A stretch of DNA of 64,000 nt from Streptomyces venezuelae (GCF_008642375.1 NZ_CP029194.1:4712001-4776000), one strand, 5' to 3'. Counted from the stretch's first letter, positions 16,690 to 25,150 are shown. Notes: generated from the sequence alone by a model not told the origin. Numbers and translations are program-made.

Positions 16690-18015
16690 GTGCAACCTGC
16701 GATGCCCGAGCCCTATTCCGACCAGGGCAAGACAGAGTGGCCGCCGGTCGCCGTGCCCGGACAGCCGGGCCGGACCACAGCCGAGACCGGCCAGGACGGC
16801 GGCGATCCGGCACCGACCTCACCGCTCGACGAGCGGTGTTCAGAAAATGAACGGCCCGACCCCGACCCCGAGCGGCGTTCAGAAAATGAACGGCCGGATC
16901 CGGAGCCGACGCACGGATCCGAGCTGTTGGACGAACTGCGTGCGCAGATATCGAAGTTCGTGATCCTGCCCTCCGAGCAGGCGCTCGACGCGGCCACCTT
17001 GTGGGTGGCGGCGACGCATCTCCAGCCCGCGTGGCAGCACGCCCCACGTCTGGCGGTGGTGGGGCCGGCGAAGCGGTGCGGCAAGTCCCGGCTGCTGGAC
17101 GTGCTGACCGAGACGGTCCACGAGCCGATGCTCACGATCAACACCACGCCGGCGGCGGTCTTCCGCTCGATCACTGAGGAGCCGCCCACGCTCCTCGTGG
17201 ATGAGGCGGACACGATCTTCGGCACGCCCAAGCAGGCCGAGAAGAACGAAGAGATGCGTGGCCTGCTGAACGCCGGCCACCAGCGCAACCGGTACGTGAC
17301 CCGTGTGGTCGGAAACGATCACACGCCCCACCGGTTCGCCACCTTCGCCATGGCGGCCATCGCCGGGATCGGCGACCTGCCCGACACGATCATGGACCGG
17401 TCGGTGGTCATCCGCATGCGCCGCCGAGCGGAAGGCGAGAGCGTCCGGCCCTTCCGGTCGCGGCGGGACATCCCCGCCCTGCACGGCCTGCGCGACCGCA
17501 TCGCCGCCTGGGCGGGTCCCCTGGTGGACGAGGCCGCCGACCTGGAACCGGCGATGCCGGTCGAGGACCGGGCAGCCGACACCTGGGAACCCCTCGTCAT
17601 CGTCGCCGACCTCGCCGCCGGCACCTGGCCGCGTCGCGCCCGCACCGCGTGCGAGCAGATGGTCGCCTCCGAGGCGGCGGCCGAGGAGGACCACCCCAGC
17701 GGGGCCCGCATCCTGGCCGACATCCGGCGCGTCTTCGCCTCGCAGCGCGAGGTCGACAGCCTCTCCACGGAGGAGCTGATCCACCACCTGCGCCAGGATC
17801 CGGAGAGCCCGTGGGCCGAGTGGGGGCGCAGCGGGCTCAGCCCGCGTGACCTCGGCTCGATGCTCCGGCAGTTCGGCATCAAGCCCGGAAACGTCCGCAT
17901 CGTCGACGGAACCCAGCGCAAGGGCTACATGCGCAACAAGTTCCTCGACGCCTGGCGCCGCTACTGCCCGACCGTCCACCCGGTCGAGGCCGCACCCACC
18001 CACCCGCAGGGCTGA
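16690..18015 (+). CDS. DUF3631-type P-loop ATPase
   Basis: Protein of 441 residues. The first 80 are disordered and Pro/Glu-rich, containing a duplicated SENERPDP unit. The ATPase core has Walker A GPAKRCGKSR (near residues 126-135), Walker B LLVDEADTIF, and an arginine-rich segment DRSVVIRMRRR. DUF3631 ATPases are common in actinobacterial integrative elements and prophages next to excisionase genes; a role in element replication is likely but unproven. GTG 16690 is chosen because AGGAG lies 8 bases upstream; ATG at 16702 is the alternative. Confidence 0.82.
   Translation: MQPAMPEPYSDQGKTEWPPVAVPGQPGRTTAETGQDGGDPAPTSPLDERCSENERPDPDPERRSENERPDPEPTHGSELLDELRAQISKFVILPSEQALDAATLWVAATHLQPAWQHAPRLAVVGPAKRCGKSRLLDVLTETVHEPMLTINTTPAAVFRSITEEPPTLLVDEADTIFGTPKQAEKNEEMRGLLNAGHQRNRYVTRVVGNDHTPHRFATFAMAAIAGIGDLPDTIMDRSVVIRMRRRAEGESVRPFRSRRDIPALHGLRDRIAAWAGPLVDEAADLEPAMPVEDRAADTWEPLVIVADLAAGTWPRRARTACEQMVASEAAAEEDHPSGARILADIRRVFASQREVDSLSTEELIHHLRQDPESPWAEWGRSGLSPRDLGSMLRQFGIKPGNVRIVDGTQRKGYMRNKFLDAWRRYCPTVHPVEAAPTHPQG
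16838..16891 (+). repeat. two copies of the palindrome GTTCAGAAAATGAAC
   Basis: Copies at 16838-16852 and 16877-16891 (39-bp period) lie within the 5' coding part of the DUF3631 gene. Each is an A/T-rich dyad (GTTCA-N5-TGAAC) in otherwise G/C-rich DNA. It encodes the repeated SENER residues, so the repeat could be protein- or DNA-level. Confidence 0.6.
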
Positions 18016-18033
18016 CCCCGCCCCACCCCCAGG

Positions 18034-18333
18034 TTGCCGTCCTTGCCGTCCCTGCCGTGATTCCGCAGGTCAAACGGCATAGGCGCAAGACGGTAGCCGG
18101 GCCCAAGACGGCAACACGATCGCACCCGCCCGCGCAGGCCGCCGGTACGTCGCCCGCATGCGTCTCGTGACGTCCCACGCGTACGTGCCGTATCGCCGCA
18201 GGTCACCGGCCATGAGGCCAAGACGGAGGGCCGACCCGCGCCGTCTCCACCGGGACACGGCCAGGACGGACGCCGACCGGGCCTGCCGTACCGGCCCTGA
18301 CCTGCGCTTGCAACGGCCAAGACGCCCAAGACG
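18034..18333. repeat. noncoding repeat cluster, candidate replication or transfer origin
   Basis: This 348-bp gap between the DUF3631 and DUF2637 genes holds no convincing gene. It has TTGCCGTCC twice in tandem plus a relative (18034-18060), CCGCAGGTCA at 18063 and 18196 within longer imperfect copies of about 50 bp, and five CAAGACG boxes (18086, 18104, 18219, 18318, 18327). Iteron-like clusters mark origins or regulator sites in mobile elements; which one applies here is unknown. Confidence 0.55.
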
Positions 18334-18363
18334 CATCACGCCACCACCACAGGAGCTTCCCGC

Positions 18364-19056
18364 TTGAGCACCCCTGCCATACCCGCCCACCACCGGACAG
18401 CCCACCAGGCGACCGGCTGGGACCGCGCCGCGATCCTCGCCCTCGGCGCTGCCGCCTGCGCGCTCTCGTACGACGCGCTTCAGCAGATGGCCGTCGCCAT
18501 CCACATCCGCGGGTTCCTCACCTACCTCTTCCCGCTCGTGATCGACGGGTTCATCGCCTACGGGGTACGAGCCCTCATCGTCCTGCGCACCGCCCCGTTC
18601 CGGGCCCGCCTCTACGTATGGACCCTGTTCGGAACAGCGACCACGGCGAGCATCTGGGCGAACGCCCTGCACGCTCTCCGCCTCAACCAACAGGTCACAT
18701 CCGACGGCCTGTACCTGGGCGACGCCACCGTGGGCGTCCTCTCCACCATCGCGCCGCTCGCCCTGGCCGGAGCGGTCCACCTCCACATCCTGATCACCCG
18801 CGAGACCACGATCGAGGCTCCGGAACAGCCGGCCGGGGATACGGAGGCCAAGCGGCGAGGCGGACGTCCACCGGACGCCTCGCTGGAGGACCTGGTCGAA
18901 ATAGGCCGCGCCGCTGCCACCGAGCAGGGCGAGCTGTCCCGAGCGGTTGTACGCACGGCCGTGCAAGCCCAGGGGCTCGGCATGGCCGGCAAGCGACTGA
19001 CCGAGGTCATGAACATCCTCCGGGCCGAGGCGAAGGCCGCTTCCGAAACCTCCTGA
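18364..19056 (+). CDS. DUF2637 membrane protein (Spd-like)
   Basis: Protein of 230 residues with four hydrophobic helices (about 22-45, 52-75, 82-103 and 120-142), then a soluble tail containing KRRGGRPPD and a helix-turn-helix-like region. DUF2637 proteins are frequent in Streptomyces plasmids and integrative elements near transfer genes, and some are linked to intramycelial spread. The TTG start at 18364 follows AGGAG. The function is inferred only from family and context. Confidence 0.8.
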   Translation: MSTPAIPAHHRTAHQATGWDRAAILALGAAACALSYDALQQMAVAIHIRGFLTYLFPLVIDGFIAYGVRALIVLRTAPFRARLYVWTLFGTATTASIWANALHALRLNQQVTSDGLYLGDATVGVLSTIAPLALAGAVHLHILITRETTIEAPEQPAGDTEAKRRGGRPPDASLEDLVEIGRAAATEQGELSRAVVRTAVQAQGLGMAGKRLTEVMNILRAEAKAASETS

Positions 19057-19202
19057 CCTTCCGAACCCTGCGCCCGGGTGGGGTGGTCGGAACCCTTCCG
19101 ACCACCCCGACCACGGCCTCATCCACACGCTGGGGGCCGCTCCTGTGGATACGCACACGCGCCCCCGACATCCGCTTCCGTCCCGCGCATCGGAGAACGC
19201 CT

Positions 19203-19940
19203 GTGCCCCGTGACTCTCACGACGACGCCACTACCAGTACCGACACGGCGTCCCTCCAGCCGAAGTCGCCTAGGTTCATGGACCGTTTGCGGCAGGCGTT
19301 CGGACGGGCAGCCCCTGGCGGAGCCAGTAGTACCCCGAGTCCGACTCAAGGCCGGTCTTCGGGGGTCTCCGCCCCGGGGGTGGCGGAGACGGTCCGACGC
19401 CAGGGGGCGCCGGACCAGGAGGTCGGGGCCGAGGGCGGCCCCGACCCGGACGAGCTCCACGCCGTCCAGCAGCAGATCCTCCGCCCCACACCCGCCGCCG
19501 GGCCGACGGCCGGTGAGCGAGCGGTGCAGAGCGTCCAGCCGGCGATCCGCCGTTTCAACGGAACCAAGCGGACCGTCCGTGTCGGCCCGCTGCGGTTCAC
19601 CGGCGACGAGCACACCAACCTCCAAGAGGCCGCTGCCGAGCACGGCTACAGGGGGGAATCCGGCTTCGCCGCCGACATCGTCCTCGCGTTCGTATCCGGT
19701 CGGTTCACCGCGAACCTGCCGATGTCCGAGGACCGTCGCCGCACCCACATGTTTCGCGCACAGGTGCTGCGCGAGCTCAACCGCATCGGCGTCAACGTCA
19801 ACCAGATCGCCCGCGCCCTCAACAGCGACCTCGCCCCACCCGACACCCGTCACCGCCTCGACGAGCTCCACCACCTGCTGGAACTGATCGCCGAGGCCCT
19901 ACGTGAACCGGACACCACCAGGAAGGACCTGGCCGCGTGA
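19203..19940 (+). CDS. mobC: relaxosome accessory protein MobC
   Basis: Protein of 245 residues with a disordered first half and a C-terminal MobC domain. The latter has RVGPLRFTGDEHTNLQEAA (ribbon-helix-helix-like) and LRELNRIGVNVNQIARALNS, the hallmark of mobilization accessory proteins that help the relaxase at oriT. GTG at 19203 follows GGAG at proper spacing. The stop overlaps the relaxase start by 4 bp, so the two are co-translated. Confidence 0.88.
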   Translation: MPRDSHDDATTSTDTASLQPKSPRFMDRLRQAFGRAAPGGASSTPSPTQGRSSGVSAPGVAETVRRQGAPDQEVGAEGGPDPDELHAVQQQILRPTPAAGPTAGERAVQSVQPAIRRFNGTKRTVRVGPLRFTGDEHTNLQEAAAEHGYRGESGFAADIVLAFVSGRFTANLPMSEDRRRTHMFRAQVLRELNRIGVNVNQIARALNSDLAPPDTRHRLDELHHLLELIAEALREPDTTRKDLAA

Positions 19941-21652
19941 TCGCCGCCATCAAACCGGCCGGGTCCAACACCCGTGGACTGCTCGCCTACCTCTACGGCC
20001 CCGGCCGCCACGACGAGCACACCGACCCGCACATCGTCGCCGGCTTCGCCACGCTCGGCATGCCCGACCCCGGCCGCGACCAGGAAGCGACCCTCACCCA
20101 GCTCGCCCGCCACCTCGACGAGCCCGTCCACCTTCGGAACAGCGAGTTCGGCAAGAAGGTCACCGACCTCGTCTGGCACTGCCCCGTCCGCACCGCCCCC
20201 GAAGACCGCCACCTCTCCGACGCCGAATGGGCCGAGATCGCCCAGCGGATCGTCGAAGCCGCCGGCATCGCTCCGCCCGGCGACGACCTGGCCTGCCGCT
20301 GGATCGCCGTACGCCATGCAGACGACCACACCCACATCCTCGCCACCACCGTCCGCGAAGACGGCCGCCGCCCGAAGCTCCACGACAGCGGCATCCGCGT
20401 CGGCGACGCTTGCCGCCAGATCGAGAAGGACTACGGCCTCCGCCAGCTGAAGAAGGGCGACCGCACCGCTGGACGCCGGCCCACCCAGGCAGAGATGCAC
20501 AAGGCCGAACGCCTCGGCTGGGAGCAGACCAGCCGCGACTGGCTCCAGGACCGCATCCGCGCCGCCATCCCCCACGCCAGCAACGCCGAGGAACTCCTCG
20601 CCTACCTCGAAGCCGACGGCATCGCGGTCAAACCCCGCCGCGGACCATCCGGAGACCTCCTCGGCTATGCCGTCGGCCGCCCCGGCGACCTCAACAAGGA
20701 CGGCGAACAGATCTTCCACCCCGGCGGAAAGATCGCCCCCGACCTCACCCTCCCCAAACTCAAGTCCCGCCTCGAAACCACCGCGCCGGAGGAGCACCCC
20801 ACCGCCCGCCGCGACCAACCTGCCACCTCCTGGCACCAGGCCACCGACGCCCTCGACACCCTCCATACCGGCATGGCCGACGACACCCACGCCCAGGCCC
20901 ACATCACCGCGCTCGGCGACCTGATCGAAGCCACCGCCCAGAAAGCCCCCGCTCACCTCCACGCCGAACTTCGAGCAGCATCAAGGGCATTCGCACGCGC
21001 TCAGCGCTCCCAGATCCGAGCCGAGAATCAGGCTGCCCACACCCTGCGCAAGGCCGCCCGCGACATCGCCCACACCGCCACTGGCCCCGACGGCAGCGCC
21101 CTGGCGACCCTGCTGGCCACCCTCGTCTGGGCAACGGTCGTCGCCGCCCGCTGGCACGAGGCGAAGAACCACGCCCACCAGACCGAAGCCGCCCGCCAGG
21201 CCCTCCACCACCTCCAGAACGCCGCCGACCGCGCTCTCATGCCCGTCGTCGGCAGCCTCGCCACCCGCCGGCCGAGCGAGCAGGCCCGCCGGACCCTCAC
21301 CAACGACGTACGGGCCGCCGTCCCCGACCATGCCGACCGCATTCTCACCGACCCCGCCTGGCCGGCCCTCGCCACCGTCCTCGCCGACGCCGAAGCCGGT
21401 GGTCACAAACCCCACCAGCTCCTCAAGGAGGCCGCCGCCCAGCGTGAACTCACCACCGCCCGCCAACCCGCCCGCGTCCTGATCACCCGCATCCAGCACG
21501 CCAGCCGCAACCCCGCCCCCAACCCCCGCGCCGAAGCCGCCCGCCGCCGTTCGGCTGCGTTTGCCCATGTCGCGGCTCAGCATCCCAAGACATCCCAGGC
21601 CCCTGCGAAGGCTGGCGTCCCCGGCGCCTACCAGTCTCATCGCAGGCGATAG
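19937..21652 (+). CDS. MobA/VirD2-type relaxase
   Basis: Conjugative relaxase of 571 residues that would nick oriT and lead the strand into the recipient. The relaxase domain occupies the first 250 residues; the metal-binding triad is in RHADDHTHI (H127, H131, H133), and the likely catalytic Tyr is in the N-terminal YLYGPGRHDEH region. The C-terminal half is helical and Arg/Ala-rich with no helicase motifs. GTG start overlaps MobC. No TraB-like ATPase accompanies it, so transfer would need help from another element. Confidence 0.88.
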   Translation: MIAAIKPAGSNTRGLLAYLYGPGRHDEHTDPHIVAGFATLGMPDPGRDQEATLTQLARHLDEPVHLRNSEFGKKVTDLVWHCPVRTAPEDRHLSDAEWAEIAQRIVEAAGIAPPGDDLACRWIAVRHADDHTHILATTVREDGRRPKLHDSGIRVGDACRQIEKDYGLRQLKKGDRTAGRRPTQAEMHKAERLGWEQTSRDWLQDRIRAAIPHASNAEELLAYLEADGIAVKPRRGPSGDLLGYAVGRPGDLNKDGEQIFHPGGKIAPDLTLPKLKSRLETTAPEEHPTARRDQPATSWHQATDALDTLHTGMADDTHAQAHITALGDLIEATAQKAPAHLHAELRAASRAFARAQRSQIRAENQAAHTLRKAARDIAHTATGPDGSALATLLATLVWATVVAARWHEAKNHAHQTEAARQALHHLQNAADRALMPVVGSLATRRPSEQARRTLTNDVRAAVPDHADRILTDPAWPALATVLADAEAGGHKPHQLLKEAAAQRELTTARQPARVLITRIQHASRNPAPNPRAEAARRRSAAFAHVAAQHPKTSQAPAKAGVPGAYQSHRRR

Positions 21653-21853
21653 AGACATATCCCGTCGCGCCGTAGGTCACGGTCAGTGGATCCCCTGACA
21701 CATGCCGAAGACGCCTCGGGGCGTGAGGGGTAGAAGTGCACCCGACATTGCCAACTCGATGTCCAGCGAAGAGAAACATCTCTAGGCTGGGCCCGCCGAG
21801 TCCCAAGGTGCTTAATCCGTACGAGCGTTCAGACCTTGCGTGAAGGGAATGCC

Positions 21854-22561
21854 TTGCCCACTTCCCCCACGGAGAAGGGACGGTGTCAGCTCTGTGGCGG
21901 CGTCATACGGATAGATCGACGTACGGGCAAAGTGCTTGCCCACCCTCGCGGGGGCTTGGGAACTGGACTGTGCCCAGAGTCTGCGAAGCAGCGCTATCAG
22001 CCGGGGGCACCCCAGACACCGCTCTACCGAATCGGCAGTCCCAGCACCTCTCCTTCCGCGCCACGGCCCCGCCGCAGCACGATCCGGGAGGTGCCTGTGC
22101 CGAGGCCGTCGTGGATCCCGCTGTGGGGCGATATCGATGCACCCATCGTCACTCTCCCGGCCCGGGGCCGTACCGGCTACTGGATCCCCAAGCGCAGCTG
22201 GCAGAGGCACGAGCAGTTCGTGCACGACTACGTGCACGGCCGAGCCAGGCCGGAGTGGGAAAGAGACAATGACTCCTGGGCCGTGTCCACGGACCACTTC
22301 ATCGAAGTGGCAGGCACCCTTGTGCAGCAGCACGGCCGCATCCTGCTCGGCCGGGAGTTCAATCGCTCCGAGAAGTGCAACCATCGCTGCATGAATGCCC
22401 TTGGCTACGTGTGTACCTGCTCCTGCCGGGCACGCAACCACGGTGGTGGCCGATGGATGACTGGATGGCGCATTGCCGACGACACCACTCTGGTGACCAA
22501 CGGGCGCTCGTGGAGCTGGACCATTCTGGAGAAGATCCCACCAGGGACATCTCGCCCTTGA
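21854..22561 (+). CDS. Cys-rich protein of unknown function
   Basis: Protein of 235 residues that I do not recognise. An N-terminal zinc-ribbon-like CQLCGG with a later CPES, a Pro/Ser-rich linker, and a C-terminal CNHRC ... CTCSC ... NHGGG pattern suggest metal binding. The CxCxC-NHGG pattern occurs in hypothetical proteins of actinobacterial phages and elements. TTG at 21854 is preferred because GAAGGG lies 6 bases upstream; an in-frame TTG at 21836 is possible. A TAGGCT box at 21785 may be its -10. Its 3' end converges on the Nudix pair. Confidence 0.6.
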   Translation: MPTSPTEKGRCQLCGGVIRIDRRTGKVLAHPRGGLGTGLCPESAKQRYQPGAPQTPLYRIGSPSTSPSAPRPRRSTIREVPVPRPSWIPLWGDIDAPIVTLPARGRTGYWIPKRSWQRHEQFVHDYVHGRARPEWERDNDSWAVSTDHFIEVAGTLVQQHGRILLGREFNRSEKCNHRCMNALGYVCTCSCRARNHGGGRWMTGWRIADDTTLVTNGRSWSWTILEKIPPGTSRP

Positions 22562-22625
22562 TCAGCAGCCGCGACAGCGTGACCCCACGTTCTCCTGCCT
22601 GGGTGAGCCCTGGTCCCGAGGCCGC

Positions 22626-23039
22626 TCAGGAAGACAGAGCCGCGTCCAGGTACTCCTGCACCGGCTCGAACAGTCCGTACGGCACGTACTCCGGGATCTC
22701 GCCATGGGCGACCCAAGCCAGTTCGGCCAGCTCCTCGGTGTCCGCGACGTGGGCCGTTCCGCCCAACACCTCGCACGCGGTGTACGACATCAGCCGGCCC
22801 GTCTTCGGGTGGACGCGCTCGCCGAGCAGCTTCACGGCCGCCACGGTCAGCGCGGTCTCCTCCTGGGTTTCCCGCACAGCGGCGTCCTCGCGGGCTTCGC
22901 CAGGCTCGACCTCGCCAGCCGGGAACTGCCAGGAGAGCTGTCCCTCGCTGACCCGGCGGCGCACCATCAGCACGCGTCCCTCATTCACGACGATGGCTGC
23001 GGCGATGCCCGGGCGCTCGTCCGTGTTCTGGTTCGTCAC
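22626..23039 (-). CDS. Nudix hydrolase
   Basis: Pyrophosphohydrolase of 137 residues. The Nudix box runs GEVEPGEAREDAAV followed by RETQEETAL, with all catalytic Glu residues present, and is preceded by LSWQFPAG. Substrates of this family are nucleoside diphosphates linked to another group. It starts with GTG in a 4-bp overlap with the upstream HTH-Nudix gene. The open frame continues upstream, but only as a shadow of that gene. The tandem of two different Nudix proteins is unusual. Confidence 0.88.
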   Translation of the reverse strand: MTNQNTDERPGIAAAIVVNEGRVLMVRRRVSEGQLSWQFPAGEVEPGEAREDAAVRETQEETALTVAAVKLLGERVHPKTGRLMSYTACEVLGGTAHVADTEELAELAWVAHGEIPEYVPYGLFEPVQEYLDAALSS

Positions 23040-23695
23040 GTCTGCTCCTCCAGGACGGCCAGGATGGGTGGGAAGATCGTATCGACGGGGATGAAGCGAG
23101 GCACCGCTTTTCTCGGGACCCACATGACGTCGATGTTCTCGGCCGCGTCGCTGTTGGTGGCCTCGCCGGCCAGGTATTCGCAGAGGAAGTACTCGCACAG
23201 CACTCCGGTTACGGGGTGAAGGCGGTTCCCGAGGTGATGCCGGACCGCGCAGTGGACACCCGTCTCGTCCAAGGTCTCCCGCACGGTGGTGGTCTCCGCC
23301 TTGCCGCCCGGCTTGATGACGCCGGCCGGGAACTGCCAGGTGATTCCGGCGGCGTCGTCGTCCCGTCGGCACACCAGGAGGACATCGCTGTCGCGGACGA
23401 CCACTGCGATGGCCACCCGCAGCGCCTGTGCTCCTGGCGGTGTCGAGTCCGCTGGGGCCTGTTCCTTCGCCAGTAGGAGCGCGAAGCGCTGTCGCGCAGC
23501 CGGAGGAGCCTGCTCATGGGCCGTGTCGAGGAGCTGCTGCATCTCCCTGCGAGGCACGACGGACGCGTCGGAGTGCCAAGTGGCCACAGTCCTCACGGCG
23601 ATGCCGAGGTGAGCGGCGAACTGTTCGTTCCCGAGTCGTAGGGCGGACTGCAGCAGGCAGGCGTACCGGCCGCTCCAGCGCTCGATCACGTCCAC
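23036..23695 (-). CDS. helix-turn-helix/Nudix fusion protein
   Basis: Protein of 219 residues. Residues 1-65 look like a helix-turn-helix (LGNEQFAAHLGIAVRTVATW). Residues 85-215 are a Nudix domain with box GVIKPGGKAETTTV then RETLDETGV (one Glu to Asp change). Nudix-type regulators bind a nucleotide ligand and DNA, but here the hydrolase residues are mostly kept. GTG at 23695 follows GAGGGGG. It diverges from the NDP kinase gene across a 407-bp region and might regulate that operon; this is inferred. Confidence 0.8.
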   Translation of the reverse strand: MDVIERWSGRYACLLQSALRLGNEQFAAHLGIAVRTVATWHSDASVVPRREMQQLLDTAHEQAPPAARQRFALLLAKEQAPADSTPPGAQALRVAIAVVVRDSDVLLVCRRDDDAAGITWQFPAGVIKPGGKAETTTVRETLDETGVHCAVRHHLGNRLHPVTGVLCEYFLCEYLAGEATNSDAAENIDVMWVPRKAVPRFIPVDTIFPPILAVLEEQT

Positions 23696-23742
23696 AAGTC
23701 TGCCCCCTCGTCGCCGCCCCGGTGCAGGAATCCGCGCGCCGA

Positions 23743-23769
23743 AAGTGCACTCCCACTGCACTGGCACTT
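23743..23769. promoter_or_regulatory. nested inverted repeats in the divergent region before the cargo operon
   Basis: AAGTGC (23743) pairs with GCACTT (23764), and inside it GTGCA (23745) pairs with TGCAC (23757). The site lies 48 bp upstream of the HTH-Nudix start within the 407-bp gap 23696-24102. Nothing else coding is seen in that gap. It is a possible operator for the HTH-Nudix protein. Confidence 0.35.
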
Positions 23770-24102
23770 CATGGTCACGCGAGGAGAGCCCCGGAAGAAT
23801 CGGAGTCACCAGGGGCCAAGGAATTACCCGCGTAAGGCTCAGTCCCTGGGAGGCGTATGAGAGGCGCGAGAGCGCCAGACGACCACAGGGAGATTCTAGG
23901 TGCGTACCTCCAGCGGATAGTGGAGACAGAGAAGTTGGCCGAATCGGAACTCTCGATGGGCTGATCGGCCGCACCTTGGCCGACGTTCGCCCGTCCGGGG
24001 CATTGCCCGTACGCCCGAACCGCCCCGTCAGCGCCGGTAACCTCAGCAAGTGACGGCTGATCGTCCGTCATGTTCGGTTGCTAGCAAGGCGAAAGGGAGT
24101 CA

Positions 24103-24612
24103 ATGGCCGAGGTTCAGGCACACACTGTCGAGCGCACGCTCGTCCTGCTCAAGCCCGATGCGCTGGCGCGTGGCCTGGCGGGAAGGGTCATCACTCGATT
24201 CGAGGATGCCGCGCTGAAGATCGTCGGTACCAAGATGAAGTGGATGGACGAGGAGCTCACCCGCAAGCACTACTTCAACCTTGAGGAACGGCTGGGCTCG
24301 GAGGTCTACGGCGTCGCGGCGACGTTCATGCAGCAGGGGCCGGTCATCGCCCTGGTGCTGGAGGGCTTCGACGCGATCGCCACCGTCCGCAAGATCGTCG
24401 GCAGCACGTACCCGAACCAGGCTCCGGCCGGCACGGTACGGGGCGACTTCTCGCACTACAGCGCCGCGGCCAGCACCGCGTCGGGCAAGGCGGTCGCGAA
24501 CCTCGTGCACGCCTCCGGCAACGCGGAGGAAGCGAAGCAGGAGGTGGAGCTGTGGTTCGACAAGGACGAGCTGCAGGACTACAAGACGCTGGCCGAGATC
24601 TACACGTACTAG
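24103..24612 (+). CDS. nucleoside-diphosphate kinase, long form unlike the usual actinobacterial type
   Basis: Transfers gamma-phosphate between NTPs and NDPs. The protein has 169 residues against about 137 for normal streptomycete Ndk. Conserved elements are TLVLLKPDALARG, the GTVRGDF motif and the catalytic His in NLVHASGNAEEA. It has an insertion after RGDF (SHYSAAASTASGKAVA) and a C-terminal extension DELQDYKTLAEIYTY. From memory, these two additions resemble archaeal and candidate-phylum NDP kinases. AAAGGGAG precedes the ATG. It heads the cargo operon on a mobile element, so it is unlikely to be the housekeeping enzyme. Confidence 0.88.
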   Translation: MAEVQAHTVERTLVLLKPDALARGLAGRVITRFEDAALKIVGTKMKWMDEELTRKHYFNLEERLGSEVYGVAATFMQQGPVIALVLEGFDAIATVRKIVGSTYPNQAPAGTVRGDFSHYSAAASTASGKAVANLVHASGNAEEAKQEVELWFDKDELQDYKTLAEIYTY

Positions 24613-24692
24613 CAGCGGGTCACGGCGTCACCGCAGGGACGCCGGGGCGTTGATCACCACTGGGGCACGACTGTTTGATCCGAGAGGGCACC

Positions 24693-24992
24693 ATGACCAA
24701 CCAGACCCGCCTGGCCTCCACCGACGAGCTGGAGTCGATCTTCCAGCGTGAGCTGGCGACCGACCGGTGGGCGGCCACCGAGACCGCGTACGCCCTTGCA
24801 GTGCGCCACCGCGACCTGGGCGACTGGCCCGCGTCGCAGGAATGGGCCCAGCAGTGCCTGCGTCTGCTGGAGGGCTTCCCCAGCGAGACGGAGGAGCAGG
24901 TCGCCACCGGCCGTACGTCGGTGGGCGGCATCCAGCTGCCGACCTACCTGCACTCGGGCGTCGTCCAGGAGCGCTTCGGCGCCCTCGGCTGA
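24693..24992 (+). CDS. small protein of unknown function
   Basis: Protein of 99 residues, not recognised. The first 70 are helical and acidic with aromatic residues (DELESIFQRELATDRWAAT, WPASQEWAQQCLRLLEGFP), resembling one TPR-like hairpin. The C-terminus GGIQLPTYLHSGVVQERFG is less charged. ATG at 24693 follows GAGAGGG. A strong hairpin terminator comes just after it (25008-25047), so it forms a unit with the NDP kinase. Confidence 0.7.
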   Translation: MTNQTRLASTDELESIFQRELATDRWAATETAYALAVRHRDLGDWPASQEWAQQCLRLLEGFPSETEEQVATGRTSVGGIQLPTYLHSGVVQERFGALG

Positions 24993-25007
24993 CACCCGCA
25001 GATCCAC

Positions 25008-25047
25008 AGGGGTGATGCGGCCGGCACCCGCATCGGCCGCATCACCC
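25008..25047 (+). terminator. strong hairpin terminator
   Basis: GGGGTGATGCGGCCG (25008-25022) pairs perfectly with CGGCCGCATCACCCC (25033-25047) around a 10-base loop. It separates the NDP kinase unit from the CYTH gene, so the latter may have its own promoter or be attenuated. Confidence 0.75.
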
Positions 25048-25150
25048 CGCGTTCCACCACCAACCCCATAGCGATCGCCCGACCGGACAGGCCCCTCACG
25101 GCAGGGTCCGGCTGGCTTCGCCATGCCTGAAACAAGGAGGCAGCAGCCCC

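Noticed and set aside
16690..18015. DUF3631 protein as a TraB/FtsK translocase
   Set aside because: The Walker A region and the short length do not fit FtsK/SpoIIIE, and no membrane anchor or gamma-like domain is present.
24103..24612. NDP kinase as the housekeeping ndk of the host
   Set aside because: It is within the att-bounded element and has length and motifs unlike the usual Streptomyces enzyme; the chromosomal copy should lie elsewhere.
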